From NCBI GenBank assembly GCA_037349105.1, contig JAYJMM010000004.1, positions 2,507,001-2,571,000 on the forward strand: a stretch of 64,000 bases of DNA, given 5' to 3'. A program made the translations under genes and the position numbers. The notes below the pieces were generated by a model. It had not been told where the DNA came from. It was given only the letters and a program-made list of their open reading frames with translations, and searched no databases. This DNA is from Limnomonas spitsbergensis (lineage: Eukaryota; Chlorophyta; Chlorophyceae; Chlamydomonadales). Shown here in pieces: positions 22,597 to 36,400 of the stretch. Positions within the stretch are counted from its first letter, which is position 1. Every line of letters begins with the position of its first letter.

Positions 22597-25500
22597 ATGC
22601 AGACCTCTATGATGCAGCAACGTACCATGACCCAGCGCCCAGCGCTATCTGGCGCTAAGGTTAACCCTGCTGCTGCCAAGATGTCCGCCAAGGGCCGTGC
22701 CCGCTTTGCCGTCAGGTCCCAGGCCGTTGCAGCCCCTGCTCTTTCTAAGGAGATGGTGGACAAGTGCGTCAACACCATCCGCTTTGTTGCCATCGATGCC
22801 GTCAACAAGTCCAAGTCCGGCCACCCCGGCATGCCTATGGGATGTGCACCTATGGGCTACGTTCTGTGGAACGAGACTATGAGGTACAACCCCAAGAATC
22901 CCGAGTGGCTCAACAGGGATCGCTTCGTCCTGTCTGCTGGACACGGCTCCATGTTCCAGTACGCCATGCTCCACCTGACTGGCTATGACAGTGTCTCGGT
23001 GAGATCACGATTGAAGGCACTCTAGCTTTTTTATTAAGCATGAAACGCTCGAGCTTGATCTGATCTCCGTCACTATGTTTTCGTGCAGATGGACGACATC
23101 AAGTCGTTCAGGCAGTGGGGCTCGCAGACCCCTGGTCATCCCGAGAACTTCATCACCAAGGGAGTCGAGGTGACCACTGGTGAGTGTCTACGTTTGTTAT
23201 TTTCCTCATTGTCAGAATGCTGACGGTCACATGAACCAACCAGCGGCTGTGTTTCGTCTCTACTGACCGACACAATTGTCGTTTCCGTAGGACCCCTGGG
23301 AACTGGCATCTGCAATGCCGTCGGAATCGCTGTCTGCGAGGCCCATCTGGCTGCCCGCTTCAACAAGCCCGACGCGCCCCCCATCATCGACCACTACACG
23401 TGAGCGTTGGTGATTCGAGGAATATGCCCCATCAGATTCCTCCTCCTGTCACAAGCTTCTCAGAAAAGCCTGCAGAACCATGCACCTGAACTCTATGTTA
23501 CTTAAGTTGGCGCTCAGTCCTATGTTCCTGCTGAAGGATACCCTAGGTTTCATATGGAACTTCTCCTTGCTCTCCCCCTCCCTTCTGCACTGCCATGCAC
23601 CTGATTTCAAATATTTCCTCTGCCTCCACTCTGCCCATCCTGCTGTTAGGTACTGCATCCTGGGAGATGGCTGCATGATGGAGGGTGTCTCCAACGAGGC
23701 CTCCTCCCTGGCTGGCCACTGGGGTCTTGGAAAGCTCATCGCCCTGTACGATGACAACAAGATCTCCATTGATGGACACACCGAGATCTCCTTCACGGAG
23801 GATGTGGCCAAGCGGTACGAAGCGCTGGGCTGGCATGTGATCACTGTCAAGGATGGCAACAACGACTACGATGCCCTGCGAAAGGCCATCGCTGACGCCA
23901 AGCTCGTAACTGACAAGCCCACCCTGCTGAAGGTAAGCCCATGCCTGGTTCAGTAGTTGACCTTCCCATGAGGAGTCCACTACATGGTGTTTTACCCTCA
24001 TTGACTCATAACCCGTCAATTGTAGACTGTTCAGAGGCATATACTGGCATTGTTGAAATTTCTCCCCGGTATGTGTGCAGGTGTCCACCCTGATTGGGTA
24101 CGGATCCCCCAACAAGGCTGACTCGCACGACGTGCACGGTGCCCCCCTGGGTGCTGAGGAGACTGCTGCCACGCGCAAGAACCTTAAGTGGGACTTCGGC
24201 GAGTTTGAGGTGCCTTCGGATGTGTCCGAGGTCTTCCGCTCTGCCATCACCCGCGGAGCTGCTGAGGAGGAGAACTGGAAGAAGGGATGCGAGACATACG
24301 CCCAGAAGTAAGTGCCTATTCTGGGTTAGTAGAATTCATTGACTCAGATTTGACAAGAAAAACTACTGAACCTGTAGTTTTGATAGGTGAAATTCAGTGA
24401 TCGCCGCTCACCTGATACCCCGTCCTGGGTGTGCGCACTTGATACCCTGTACTGGACGTGCCCACCTGATGCCCCGTACTGGGCGTGCCCACTTCATACC
24501 CCGTACCGGGCATGCTCACCTGATGCCCTGTACTGGGCATGCTCACTTAATGCCCTGTACTGCTCACCTGATGCCCCGTACTGGGCACGATCTCCATTTT
24601 CTTCAGTGCTGGGACAAGTGCACGTCTTCTGATCCGTTTGCATGTTTCCCTTGTGGCCTCAGGTACCCTAAGGAGTGGGCTGAATTCCAGCAGCTGACCA
24701 GCGGCAAGCTACCTGATGGCTGGGAGAAGGCGATCCCTACCTTCAAGCCTGAGGACAAGGCCCTGGCCACCCGCCAGCACAGCCAGAGCATGCTCAACGC
24801 TCTGGCCCCTGCCCTGCCCGGCCTGATTGGAGGTTCTGCCGATCTGGCGCCCTCCAACTTGACGCTCATGAAGATGTTCGGCGACTTCCAGAAGAACCAG
24901 TATGCTGAGCGCAACTTGCGCTTTGGAGTGCGCGAGCACGCCATGGGCGCCATCTGCAACGGCATTGCGCTTTACGGAGCGGGCCTCATTCCCTACTGCG
25001 CAACCTTCTTCATCTTCACCGACTACATGCGCGCTGCCATGCGTGTTGCCGCCCTCTCAGAAGCCGGTGTCATCTATGTCATGACACACGACTCAATTGG
25101 TCTGGGTGAGGATGGCCCCACGCATCAGCCCGTCGAGCACCTGGCCTCTTACCGCGCCATGCCCGACATCATGACCTTCCGCCCCGCTGGCGGCCCCGAG
25201 ACTGCAGGCGCCTACAAGATGGCTGTCGAGCACCGCAAGACCCCCTCGCTGATTGCCCTGTCCCGCCAGAACATGCCCAACCTGCCCGGCTCATCCATGG
25301 AGGGTGTGGCCAAGGGAGGATACATCATCTCGTGCGGCTGCCCCCAGGGCAACCCCGACATTATCCTCATCGGAACTGGATCCGAGCTGGAGCTGTGCGC
25401 CTACGCCGGAGAGGTAAGACCCTAGGATTGTGTTTGTCTTGCCATTGCATTGAGTTCTGTCCAGGAGGATCATATCGATTGGTCATGTAGCTTAGGGTGA

Positions 25501-26063
25501 AGTGCTGTGACTTCGGAAAGGAAACAGCTTCACTGACATCAAAAAACAGCTGAACCTGCAGAATGAGTACCCAAGCTGACACTAAATCTGTCACATTTTT
25601 GTTTGCCTTTCCAGGAGCTTGCCAAGGAGGGCAAGAAGGTCCGAGTTGTGTCCCTGCCCTGCATGGAGCTGTTCGAGAAGCAGAGCGCTGAGTACAAGGA
25701 GAGCGTACTGCCCCGCAAGGTGGGTTAAGCAGCCAAAATCTGATGTGACATTGGGGGGGGGGCTGGCAAGGTTGTTTATCAACCCATGACCTTTTAGTGG
25801 AAAGCATATACAGTTAGGTGAGGTTACTATGTCTTCTATAATGGTTGACTGAAGAATTAATCTTTGCCTTATTTCTGCAGATCACGGCACGCGTGTCCGT
25901 TGAGGCTGGTACGTCATTCGGCTGGGACAGGTACATTGGCTGGGGTGGCAAGCACATCGGCATTGACTCGTTCGGCGCCTCAGCCCCTGCCCCCATCCTG
26001 TACGAGAAGTTCGGCATCACCAAGGCCGCCGTCATCAAGGCTGCCAAGGAGGTCATGGCGTAA
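22597..26063 (+). CDS. TKT: Transketolase, chloroplast
   Basis: Thiamine-diphosphate enzyme that moves two-carbon ketol units in the Calvin cycle and pentose phosphate pathway. Exons 22597-22998, 23089-23179, 23291-23399, 23650-23932, 24081-24307, 24663-25413, 25615-25719 and 25881-26063 give 716 residues. The first 45 or so are Ala/Ser/Arg-rich (ending near [15 protein letters not shown]), a stromal transit peptide. The family motifs are intact: [10 protein letters not shown], the ThDP motif [66 protein letters not shown] and the C-terminal [16 protein letters not shown]. Codon use is strongly C-ending, as expected for an abundant protein. One intron carries a minisatellite. Nothing is missing. 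Confidence 0.98.
24411..24592. repeat. 30-31-bp minisatellite in transketolase intron 5
   Basis: Six to seven copies of a unit close to CTGATGCCCCGTACTGGGCA + TGCTCAC, spanning most of the intron 24308-24662. In one frame it stays open and runs into the next exon, so gene finders may wrongly fuse it. Confidence 0.9.
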
Positions 26064-26288
26064 ATGTAGCGCCAAAGCTGATCAGCGCAACTGGGTATGA
26101 AGATTGTAGACTAGAAAGCTTGAGAGACGAGAGATAGACAGATCATGGCCGCAGTGCCAAACAGGCTGTTGAAACGACAGGCAGATGCATGCGGACCCAT
26201 ATTAAAGCCTCGGCACTCACAACATTGCAGTACTGCACGGAAGGATTTGAGCGTTTTGCCAGAGTGCATGGGAACAACGTGATGTTTT

Positions 26289-26293
26289 TGTAA
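26289..26293 (+). terminator. TGTAA polyadenylation signal, transketolase
   Basis: The chlorophyte consensus pentamer TGTAA occurs 226 bases past the stop codon, in TTTTTGTAATG. The motif is short, so this is suggestive only. Confidence 0.45.
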
Positions 26294-26606
26294 TGTCTTC
26301 TCTGAATATTTCAGGCCTTCACAGTTTCGAAAGGCTGGGTGTTGACCTACGTACGTGGCTGACGGGGTTATTATTGGAAGGCGACCTTTTTCTAACGGAA
26401 TCCTGACACTTCCCCTTGAGTAAGATTCTGGTCTTGATTTGAGTCCATTGTGTCCTCACGCAGCCGTTGGTGCCCTTGAAATCTCTGCATGCCCCTTGGA
26501 CAGTGGCAGCTGCACACACAGCTGAGTGACCTGAAGATGTAATTGAAGCTCTCAGGCGACATTGAACGGAGTTGCAACGATGACACCAACACAGTCAACT
26601 AGGAAC

Positions 26607-26661
26607 TTGGGCGCCCACACGGCTGACCCTTTTTGCGCATGGCCCATAGGTGTTTTGTCAT
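26607..26661 (-). repeat. Dispersed core element, reverse copy (degenerate)
   Basis: Begins TTGGGCGCCCACACGGCTGA, then GCGCATGGCCCATAGGTG. The terminal TAACGTCATTGAC is decayed to TTTTGTCAT. Confidence 0.8.
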
Positions 26662-27097
26662 ACACTCGACACTGCCGTTCAGGATGACAGGTATGCAACA
26701 TCGCTGACTGGTGCGTCTAATAAGCATTTTTTAGTGCGAAGCACACCACCTTTGAAGCTTTGACACAGCCACAGCTGGGCCGATGGTAACCAGCACTTCA
26801 CGAGTCAACGATTGGTGATCCAAGCAGGAGCCCCTACGACCGTGATGTACCAGTTGATGAGGCACCCTCAAAAGATCAATGACGGCCCCCCCCTCTGAAC
26901 CTCTCGACCCTGAATTGTTGAACGATAGCTGGTCAGAATCTTCACTGCTGCTAGTCACACATGCACCCTACAGCTGCTTCAACAGCTTTGCTAGAGGAGC
27001 TCAGATGTCGGACTTGTTTACCTTCCTGGCCTATCCTTTTTGTTCCTGTCTTTTGTTCCCTCTTCCTTTCAGTTTCTTCTTTTCTCCCTTCGACCAG

Positions 27098-27156
27098 TTG
27101 GGCGCCCACGCGGCCGATCCTTCTTGTGCATGGCCCAGAGGTGTAACGTCATTGAC
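27098..27156 (-). repeat. Dispersed core element, reverse copy
   Basis: Reads GTTGGGCGCCCACGCGGCCG, GCATGGCCCAGAGGTG, TAACGTCATTGAC, with about 100 bases of CT-rich sequence upstream. Confidence 0.87.
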
Positions 27157-27419
27157 ACATGCACCCACAACTGGGAGGGCATTATTAGAAGATGAACTAT
27201 CTGAAATCTCCATGAGATGAGCTCTATTAAGTTCGATTAAGGACCTGCGTCTCTCTTGATGTATACTTTATAGGCTCTTCAAACACAAAATACATTTCCT
27301 GATGACTGTCCCACTCCGCAATATCTATAAACCTGGACAAAGAGGAAGTAAAAAGAAAGCCAACATTGATTACACTGGTATGGGCCACCACAGCAGATCC
27401 GGCCTCAAATCCTCCTTGA

Positions 27420-30400
27420 TCAAATCAAGTTGTCTGAGCCAGCAACCTGCAGATGCAAATCCTGGAACTCCACACTGCCATGGATCCTGACAGAACCCAT
27501 GTCCGAGCTCCCCCCATCTGGCGATGGCGGCACCTCCCCTAAACTCCCGCCCGGCAGTGCCAACCCTTGCCCTGCCCCCACAGCCAACAAGCCAGCACCC
27601 ATAGGGCTGCTCGTGCCAGTGCCCAGCCTAGAGGGTAGCTCTTCGACCTCCCCTGCGGAGTGCTCGACCTCCATCTGTGCCCCAGGGCCAGCCAGCAGCA
27701 TGAGGGAGCCTCCAACCTGTGGCTGTTCGCCCTCGCTGGGCTGGTTTGCACGCATGCCCTCCCTGCAGGAACCACCCTGATGAGTATCTCGGGCGGGACT
27801 GCTGGAGGGCGCCCACAGAGCCTCCAGGAGGGAGGGGACGGCAGGGAGCGACAATCCTCCTGGCGCAGCTATCCCGGAATAGCCTGGCTGCCACAGACGT
27901 CCCTCTCCGGCCTCTTCGGCCATTGGAGAAGGTGCGCTCTCAGAATCTGCAGCAGCCTCAGCCAGCTCCATGAGAGAGGTTGATCCCTCTGGCAGGAGCA
28001 CTGTCTCAGATTCTCCCGCCATTGGGGAAGGTGGATCACTGGCCTCCGCACCGGCCTCCACCTCCATCAGCGCCGAAGCCTCCCCCTGCCCACACGATGC
28101 ATCACTCTCCTCGGCCATGGGTGAAGGCGGGTCGGTGTCCACGCCTGCCACCTCCATCAGAGCAAACGATCCGTCTACCATTGAAAGCGCATCAGGCTCA
28201 TCCACTGCCATGGGTTGGACCAGATCCAAAGCCTCTTCAGAAGTCTCCATCACATCCATGAGAGCATAACACCCCTCTGGCACAAACGCTGCCTCAGCTT
28301 CTTCCGCCATACGTGGTGGCACATCAACAACGCTCCCTCCTGCCTCAGCCACACCTATTGAGGGAGCGGGCCAAGAGGCTCCCCGCTCACCCATCATGTC
28401 CACCAGCGCTGGCATCTTGCCATCAGCAGGCAGCGGGCCGACAGCACAAGAAAATACGTCAGGATCCGGCCGCAGTGGCAGCACAGTTGGGCTCCGCAGC
28501 AGAACCTCGCCTTGAATCACGGCCTCCCGCTGCAAAGCGCTGTCAAGCTGCTGCTCGGCCTGCTGTCCCTCCCCCTGCTGCAGCGATACTAATTCAAGAT
28601 CTAGACCTGCTGCGAGACCTGCAACTGACGCTTCTGCAGCTGGCTCTGCCACACCACCGGTAGCGGCCTCTGGTTCTGGCTCTGCAGCACAGCCAGCAGC
28701 AGCCTCTGGCCCTGTTGCTTCTGGCTCCTCTGCCACCCCTGCTGGTTCGGATGTCTCAGTCGCTGCTAGGCCCTCAGCTGCTCCTGGCTCTACTGCTGAG
28801 CTTTGAGGAGCTGCCACAGCAACAGGGACAACCACTGATGATGTTTCCATTGCTGCCCCTGTGGCCAGGCTGACCACTGGGCTCCGTGCCTGGGTTGGTG
28901 CTGCTGTCACTGAATCAGGGACCGATGTTGCAGCGGGGACTGACGTCGCAGCGGGGCCTGCCGGCTTCCTTGGATCATTGAGCAGTCCGTAGTGCTTGGA
29001 ATAAAAGGTGGAGAGGCGGGACAGGTAGGCAGACGCAACAGATGGCTCCAAGGGAAGCTCCAGGAGGTACTGCGTAGTGTCAGAGGGTTAAGGGTTTAGG
29101 GATCTAAGGTTAACTCTAGGAGGCACTGCGTGAAATCAGAGGATTTAGGATTTGAGGTTAAGGGCTCGAAGGGAAGCTCAGGAGGTAGTGCGCATTGTTT
29201 GAGGCGGAACGAGGTATCAGACGTCAGGCAAAACATCAAACAGGTCAGGTCTGCAGTGCATGACCAGTACGGCACTTCATCGCACAAGAAGTACATTGTA
29301 TTGCACAGCCTAGCACAGCACAGAATGGCTCGCGCCATGGCACGGATCGTTGGCTGCAAGTATCTCTGGCTCAGCTTGCTGAACTCATGGCTCCAGACCT
29401 CGCCCCCAATCCTCTCTTTGCCACACCAGAGATTGGTCAGCCAGAAACGTCAGCGCCGCACATCACCCTGCCTACAATGCCTTCTAAAGGCATACAAAGT
29501 CATTTGTTTCGAGCAACAACCCACCGGGCTGTGACAAAGCTCTGCTTTCTTAACCAGCGGAGCCTGAAGCTGTCAAGCACTCGACTTTTACGTAAAGCAG
29601 ACCCCCAGGCTGTAGAATATTCGTTGAGGTTTATAAGAAGCCGCAAAGCCGCTCAGGACATATGGCTCCAGATGTCCCGAGTGGCATTGCGAAACTCTTA
29701 AGGCCTCAACAACTACAACAAGAGGGAGGACTCACCTGTAGCACAAACAGGGTGTTGTTCCGCCGCCACTCCTCCCAGGGAGCACCCCGGCCCTTAGGGT
29801 TGAGGCTGTCCAGGGTGGCTGCCAGGGTGTCGCTGTACATGCTCGCAACGCGTCCAAATATGTACTGTACCTGCCAGGTCAGGGGGCAGGCAGTACAGAG
29901 GTCGCGTCGACGCCCCTAGCCCATCTTCAGACATCTGCAAATTTGCTGCCATGGGCGAGTCTGCTGATCCTCCTCATGTTCTGCGCCTCGCCCACAAGGT
30001 GCAGAGAACAAAAGGAAGAGGATCAGCAGACCAGTGAAGTCTGCCAGTCAAACTCAAACTCCCTCTCAATCAGCAACACATTACAATCCTGCCCCTTGAT
30101 CCACCCCGCCTGGCCCGTCACCCAACCTCCCTCCCTCCCCCCCCCTCCTGTGAAGCTCTCACCTCCTCCTTCTGCAGGATCGGAGTCAGCACAGCTCGCA
30201 GCGTGTGCAAGCTCTTGGTCAAGCCACGGATGGCATCGCCGACACCCTCCCTGAAGTCGTCCCCCCCGGCGGGCGCTGCTGCGCCCCACGCGTCGGCCTC
30301 CGCCACCAGCTGCTTGGCCGCCATGACCAACCTGTCTTGCATGATGTCCACCAGCTTGGTGTGGACTTCATCCATATGCAAAGATAAGTCCTGCAAACAA

Positions 30401-33400
30401 GGGGCAGGGCAACTTATGTTAATACCCAAGGGGACAGGCTGAGGAAACACGCACCGACAGCGTTGAGCAGGGCGAGGATCAAGTGTTGCACCATATAAGG
30501 CAACAGGACATCTTGCTGAATCACACTGCTGCATGCTGCATTAGGGCGGCATTGGATCAGATCAGCGCCAGCAGGGGTGACGCAAGCAGGCACGACAAGA
30601 AGATGATCATACTATGCACACAGCCAGGCACATTCCTACAAGACAGACAAACATGAGGTCGAGCCCCAGACACTGCTATCCTGCCTGCATGCTTGCCACC
30701 CTCGCGACACACACCTGCATCAGGTGGTCAAACTCGGGGAGCAGCAATACCCTCCTTTGCTGCTGCACGGGCGCCACCAGCCCTGCCCTCAGCTGCGGCA
30801 ACAGTACTGCCAGCAGGTGTACGGCTTGGCAGCTCACGGCCAGGTGCTTCGCGCTGATGGACTTGAGACCAGCACAGCGCATGGCACCAGCACCTAGCAC
30901 CAGCTGGCAGGTCTGCGAGGGGAAGGTGGGAGGCGGGCGTCGTGTTGGTGGTGTGGAAGAGCAGGCGGATGCATTGGTACGGCAGTATTTTCCCGAGAGA
31001 GGGCAAGATCCTAGCGCTGAGGGCCGCGGTATCTCCCCCTCCCAATTTGAATCCTTGCCTCAAATCCCTGGTGCCCTGGGTGGGGGGCGGAGGCTGCGGC
31101 ACCCCTGCATCCAGCAGCTGTGGAGCATAAGCTTGTTCAGGCAAACCATGCCAACCCAGATCCATATCTTTAAATGTGAACGATGGTTTTATGATATTTG
31201 AGGACCTGTCAAGATTACGATGACGTACGAAGATCCCCATGGTGACAAAAGACGATGAGAAAGTCCATGTGTTCTGACTCATCACCTGAGAGTTGAAAAC
31301 CTTCATCAGCTCCACTGCTCTGTGTGCCACCTCAGCACCAAACAGAGGCACCGTTTCCTGCAGGTAGAGGCAACAGCAATAAAACAATTATATAAAAAAT
31401 AACATGCCTGAGGCAAAAACAAAAACGAATAAATGACATAAGCGGATATGCCCCTAGGCAAGTGAGGAGGGAGGGCACCATATTCGGCCAAAGCCCCCAC
31501 GTTATTGCGAGGTGCAAAAATATAATACAGTTTCAGCCGCACTTTGGTTGTGGTGTGGAGTCATGCTGGTCTGGGATTAACATGAGGGTGTAAGGATCGG
31601 CCAACAAGCACAAAGAAAACAAAGTCTTGATCTCGGTGCTTCTCAACACTCCTGCGGCTAAGGAACCACGATATTGACGGCGCAGCCTGCCGAGGTGGCG
31701 TCAGGTCAGCCATTAGGGGACGGGGACGACGACCAGGGCTCACCCAGGTCAGAACATTCACATGATCTCATCCAGCCTCTTGGGTTCCATAGAGAGTGCT
31801 CAGAGCCAATGCAAGCACCAGTGATTATTTTAGGGGTTGCCAGACCACCTGAAGGGGGCCGCCGGGCGGCAACCACTGGGCCGATTGGGAACGAACCTTG
31901 ACCGGCTTCGGCCGGTGGTCCAAGCAGCACAGCTTACTGCGTCAGACCCCCGTGACCGTGCACTATAACGTAGCTGTAAGGTAGCGTAAGCACCATAAAA
32001 TAAACATTGGCAAGCACTACGCTGCAAAGTTAATGCTGTGATCAGCGCTAGCGAATCCGACTCGCCCCAAGGGTGCGCCCCTGCTGAGCACAAAAATAAA
32101 CTTCCGGAGGTCTCGGGCATAATGATTTGCTTGGTGAGCCTGATGCTGTTCAGTGACCGCTCCCCCTCATCAGGTGCCAGGGTTCCCCCGTCGTCTCCCC
32201 TCACCTGCAACACAAGGTACTCATCCAGCAGCTTGAGCAAGATGAGGCTGCTGGTCACAACATGGAAGCGCCGGCCTAGCAGCTGCAGCTGCACCGACGA
32301 GGAGGAGGCACTCGTCAAGGAGGAGGCGCCGTTGCCGCTGTTAGCTAACCCGCCGCCGCCGCTGCTGCTCCCGTTGCCCATCACCGCCACTTCTGCCGGC
32401 GACGCCAGGCCATCTGCCTGTGCCTGCGTGGAGCAGCGAGCCAGTAGCCGGTCCACGATGGCCTGCACACTCACTGGCACCTCCACCGACACCCACTGTT
32501 CGCCCTCCAGCAGCTGCTGCAGCTGCATCAGGCCCTTGGAGTGCACCTGCTCTAGGAAAGCCCTTTGAAGGGAGAGGGGAGCAAAGGAGGGGATGATTGT
32601 TTAATAAATAAAGCCTAACAAAAAGCCTAAACAAAATAGTCATGCAGGCGTCATTCAGAGCTGGGGAATGCCCCCTGGGAGCAACTTCGGGGAGCAAAGG
32701 AGGGGATGTCATGCAGGCATCATGGGGGATCAGGGCTGGGGAATGCCCCCGGGGAGCAACTAAGGGGTATCCTTCATACCATGAATCGCCTCCTTGAGAA
32801 AGGTCTCAGTCCATAATTTATGGGATGACTGAAATATAAGGGGGACATCAGGACACGGGAACATCAGGGGAGCAAGTGAGGTTTACAGCACAGGCGTCTC
32901 ACTGACCGCTCCTGCCTGCCCCTGCCCCTTCGAACCTGGCTTGGCTTTGCACCGCGGTTTTCAGGGCCCCGCTGCCTGACCGCGCCGCACCATGCCTCTC
33001 CGGTAGCTCTAGCATGGCCTCACACAGGTCAGCCAGGCCCTTGAACTCGGGCAGGCGCAGGCGGGAATGCGGCGCCGCGCGGGCTGCCAGGAGCTTGGTC
33101 CAACGGCCCTGGGCCACATCTGGCAAAAACACACACACAGGAAAAAGTGTGGGGTTTATTCCAAAAAGGTCAGGGGAGGATTTGACACACTCGAATTGAA
33201 GTGTGTGTGACGGGGAAAAGAAGGGTGGGTTTTTTCCGCTAGCGTAAAATTCTCCAGGCAAGTGCTGCGTACAGCTAGGATGTGCGCAGGGGTACATGTC
33301 AGCGCCAGAAGGGCCGTCTGGACCTGAAAGCTGGGAATTTAACCCAACAGGTCGGAGTAGACCCAACGCCGAATCTCAGCAGCGGAAAACCCGTCATGTA

Positions 33401-36400
33401 CCTCTCCAAGCCAGCCACACAAGACAACTGCCCCTGCTCTCTTGCACTGCGTCTGCCGTGCCCTGCACCACACCCACCTGCCATGGCCTGTACTGCCGCC
33501 ATAACGTCCTTCCGGGTCCTCGCAAGGTGCCCCGGCTGGGCCCGGGCACTGCGCAGCACATCCTCCATCAAGGAACCTAGCTGGCAGGTGTACCGCAAGC
33601 AGGCGTCCAGCAGCCGGAAGATCACTGTCAAGATCTGAGGGGAATCAGCAAGGGTCAGGGCTCAAGATCTGAGGGGAGGTATCAGCAAGGGTCATAAGGG
33701 TGTAAACATAACCAGGGTGTAAACATAACCATTTAATTATAACGTTTGAGGCAGGGTTCAGGGTGCTGTCCCTCAAACATCGCCAGCTGAGCATGTTGGG
33801 GGCTGATGGTTTCACCAGCCGCTGCCTGGTCTCCTCCTAGGACTAGACAGCTAAGGCTAGGCAGGGCAGGGCGGCCATGTCAAGGCATCCGCTTGCCTAA
33901 AGTCGAGGCGTCAAGAGAAAGAAAACAAATAGGTGTTCATAAAACAGCTCTGGGGGGGGGATTCAGTGTTGTGTAATAATAGGGTGTGAGGGTTCATGAC
34001 GACATACTCACAACCTATGCACCTTTTGCCCTTCGATGGTCATCAATTATGCGCATGCGATTGATACACGCAAACCGCTTTGCTCTGCCCAGATGCTTCC
34101 CATTACCAAGATAAAGCTCATCACATGCTTAGTAGCAAGCAGCAGCGCCGGAAGTGGCGACAGGCAGGGAAGCAAGCGCAGGTGTCGCCGTAGAGAGTCT
34201 AAATCAGGATTTCATATTCGATTTGTTGGTAGTGCTGCTCAATGGCGGCCCCGTCTAGCCCGGCACCTGCATGAAGGCCGCGTGGGTCAGCGCTGCCAGC
34301 TTGTCTGCCATTTCCGCCTCCTGCTGCACCGGGTGTATGGCCGGGGGAGGCGGCAGGCTGATGGTGCCCGCCGCCCCGCCGCCCTGCCCGCCGGTTGAGT
34401 GCCCCCGATCTGCCGCGTTGAGCAGCGGCTCCAGCATGCGCTCCAGCACCTCACGCACCAAGGCCTTCACCTCATTACACATGTTGTCACGCATCTGAAG
34501 CAGAACAGCTGAGGGGAGGAATACACAGGTGGGAGGGAGGGGGCATATGAGGGGAGGACCATGCAGGGGGGAGGGGGCAGTTGAGTGGGGACCACACAGG
34601 GGGAGGGATAAAGAGTGGATGACCGGGTCAGATGGGCCATGTCCAGCAGGGGCAGCAGGATGAATGCATGGATTAAGGGCTGGGCATGAGTTATGATTGA
34701 TGTGAGGCAAAAGCAGGCCGAGCATACACCCGATATCATGGATGAAGGGCTGGGCATGCGTCCTGATTGAAGTGAGGCAAAGGCAGGCCAAGCATACACC
34801 CGATATCATGACATCAGAGCTAGAGGGGTGTGGTGAACGTGAGTCAGCACCTAACTGATTGCCTGAGCGTTGCAACTGAAGCTCATACCTGACAGCTTGT
34901 CCGAGCGGTACAGCCCCACCACGACGGGTAGGAGCTTGTCATGCAACTGATCACGCGCTGCCATGTCTTCATCCGGCGTTCCCATCATTCGCTGAGCCCC
35001 CAGCAACGCAGCGACAGCAGGCCTGAAGGGGAAGGGAGGCAGTGGGGTGCTGGGACACAAAGGGGGGCAGAGATGAAGTAGCAACGCAGCACTGAATTCC
35101 CGAGGTATAAGTTCAGTGACGAGGCTGGGGTATGAATCTGGGAGTGAGAGGTGCGGTGTGTGGTCAAAGAAACTGCCCTGAGCCAGCACTGACTTACTCG
35201 CCATGTTCATCAACCCGCGTACCCAGTTGTGGTGAAAGGAGGTGAATCCATCAATACGCCCACTGCTGGAGAAAGACAAACCTCGCCATTGCAACGAGGG
35301 CTCTGAAGCGAGTGCAAGAGAGAGTGGGAACAGCATACCTCTCATTCCGACCAACTTAAGCAAAGAGGGGACCAGCGTCAGGGGCCTCGCACCACGACAT
35401 GCCTCTCATCGCAACTAACCCTACATCAAACAGGACAGCAACACGTCCATCAGGCCCCACCTATTTGGTAGGGCTGAAGTAGGGCGTCGCCAAATCAGCG
35501 TCACCCTCAGCATTGATGGTAACGCTTGTTTTTATAGTCGACTCAGCTTCCCCCTGAGTCGACCAGGGACCCGGGACAGGAGGCCTCCCTCCTCCACCCA
35601 GGTAACTGGATAAGGCCTGACAGCAGGCACCTGCCCCGGCTGCCCATTCCCAGAGGGCGCAGTCAGACATGTCCTACCGCCAGCCATGCAGCGATGATGC
35701 CCATTCCCTGCAACACGTCCACCCTGACCTCCGCAGAGTCCCCCAAGCTAAGAACAAAAAAAGATGTAAGATCTTGCTGCATGATTAGCACAGCTAAAAC
35801 AAGATTGGCTGCTCGGTAAGACTTCCCCCTACTGACCCGCTACCGCCATCCCCGCTGCCTGCAAGCTCCGCCTCCATTGCCGCATCAGCGATCGCCCTCT
35901 CCATGACAATGTTCATATCCTGAGCGGAGGAGAGGCGGCAGAGCGCAGGGATATGGGAAGTCAGTGTGACTATTTCCGATTTCGGGAATACGACTGAGCG
36001 CTGGATCCCAGCCACCTCGCGCCTCCCTGCCCACCACAGCCTCCCTCTCTCCCCTGCTTGACCCTCAAGATACATAGCATGTGGTCCAAGTGAGCGGTCC
36101 AGAGAGACCCTCACACCCTTCATGTGTATTTGCAGCCAGACCACCTCTCCTGTGCATGTGCAAACCCCCAAACTCCCAAACACCATGCACCTACCTGGAC
36201 AACCAGCCCACCACCCACCTGCATGTGGACCATGCTGGACAACCTGCCCACCACCAACCTGCATGTGGGCCATGCTGAGGAACTCGCAGGCCAGCAGGCT
36301 CTCCACCACCTCCAACGTCTCGTCCACCTTTGCAACGGGCAGGGATCAGACAAGGAGGACGGTATGATGGCAAGCTCTAAACTGTCATGAAATCCTGAAG

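Larger units (their letters stand above)
26064..27419. other. Spacer after transketolase, with two reverse core elements
   Basis: This is the shared 3' region of the convergent transketolase and VPS54 genes. A TGTAA at 26289-26293 would give transketolase a 3' UTR of about 230 bases. Two reverse copies of the dispersed core lie at 26607-26661 and 27098-27156. No gene is seen. Confidence 0.6.

Noticed and set aside
24397..24662. N-terminal extension of the large transketolase exon with repeated Cys/His peptide
   Set aside because: It is the intronic minisatellite read through; a proper acceptor at 24662 and codon phase fix the exon start.
35461..35670. Possible extra VPS54 exon (minus strand, Gly/Pro-rich)
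   Set aside because: It is not flanked by a convincing acceptor and matches nothing in VPS54; the region stays flagged as uncertain.
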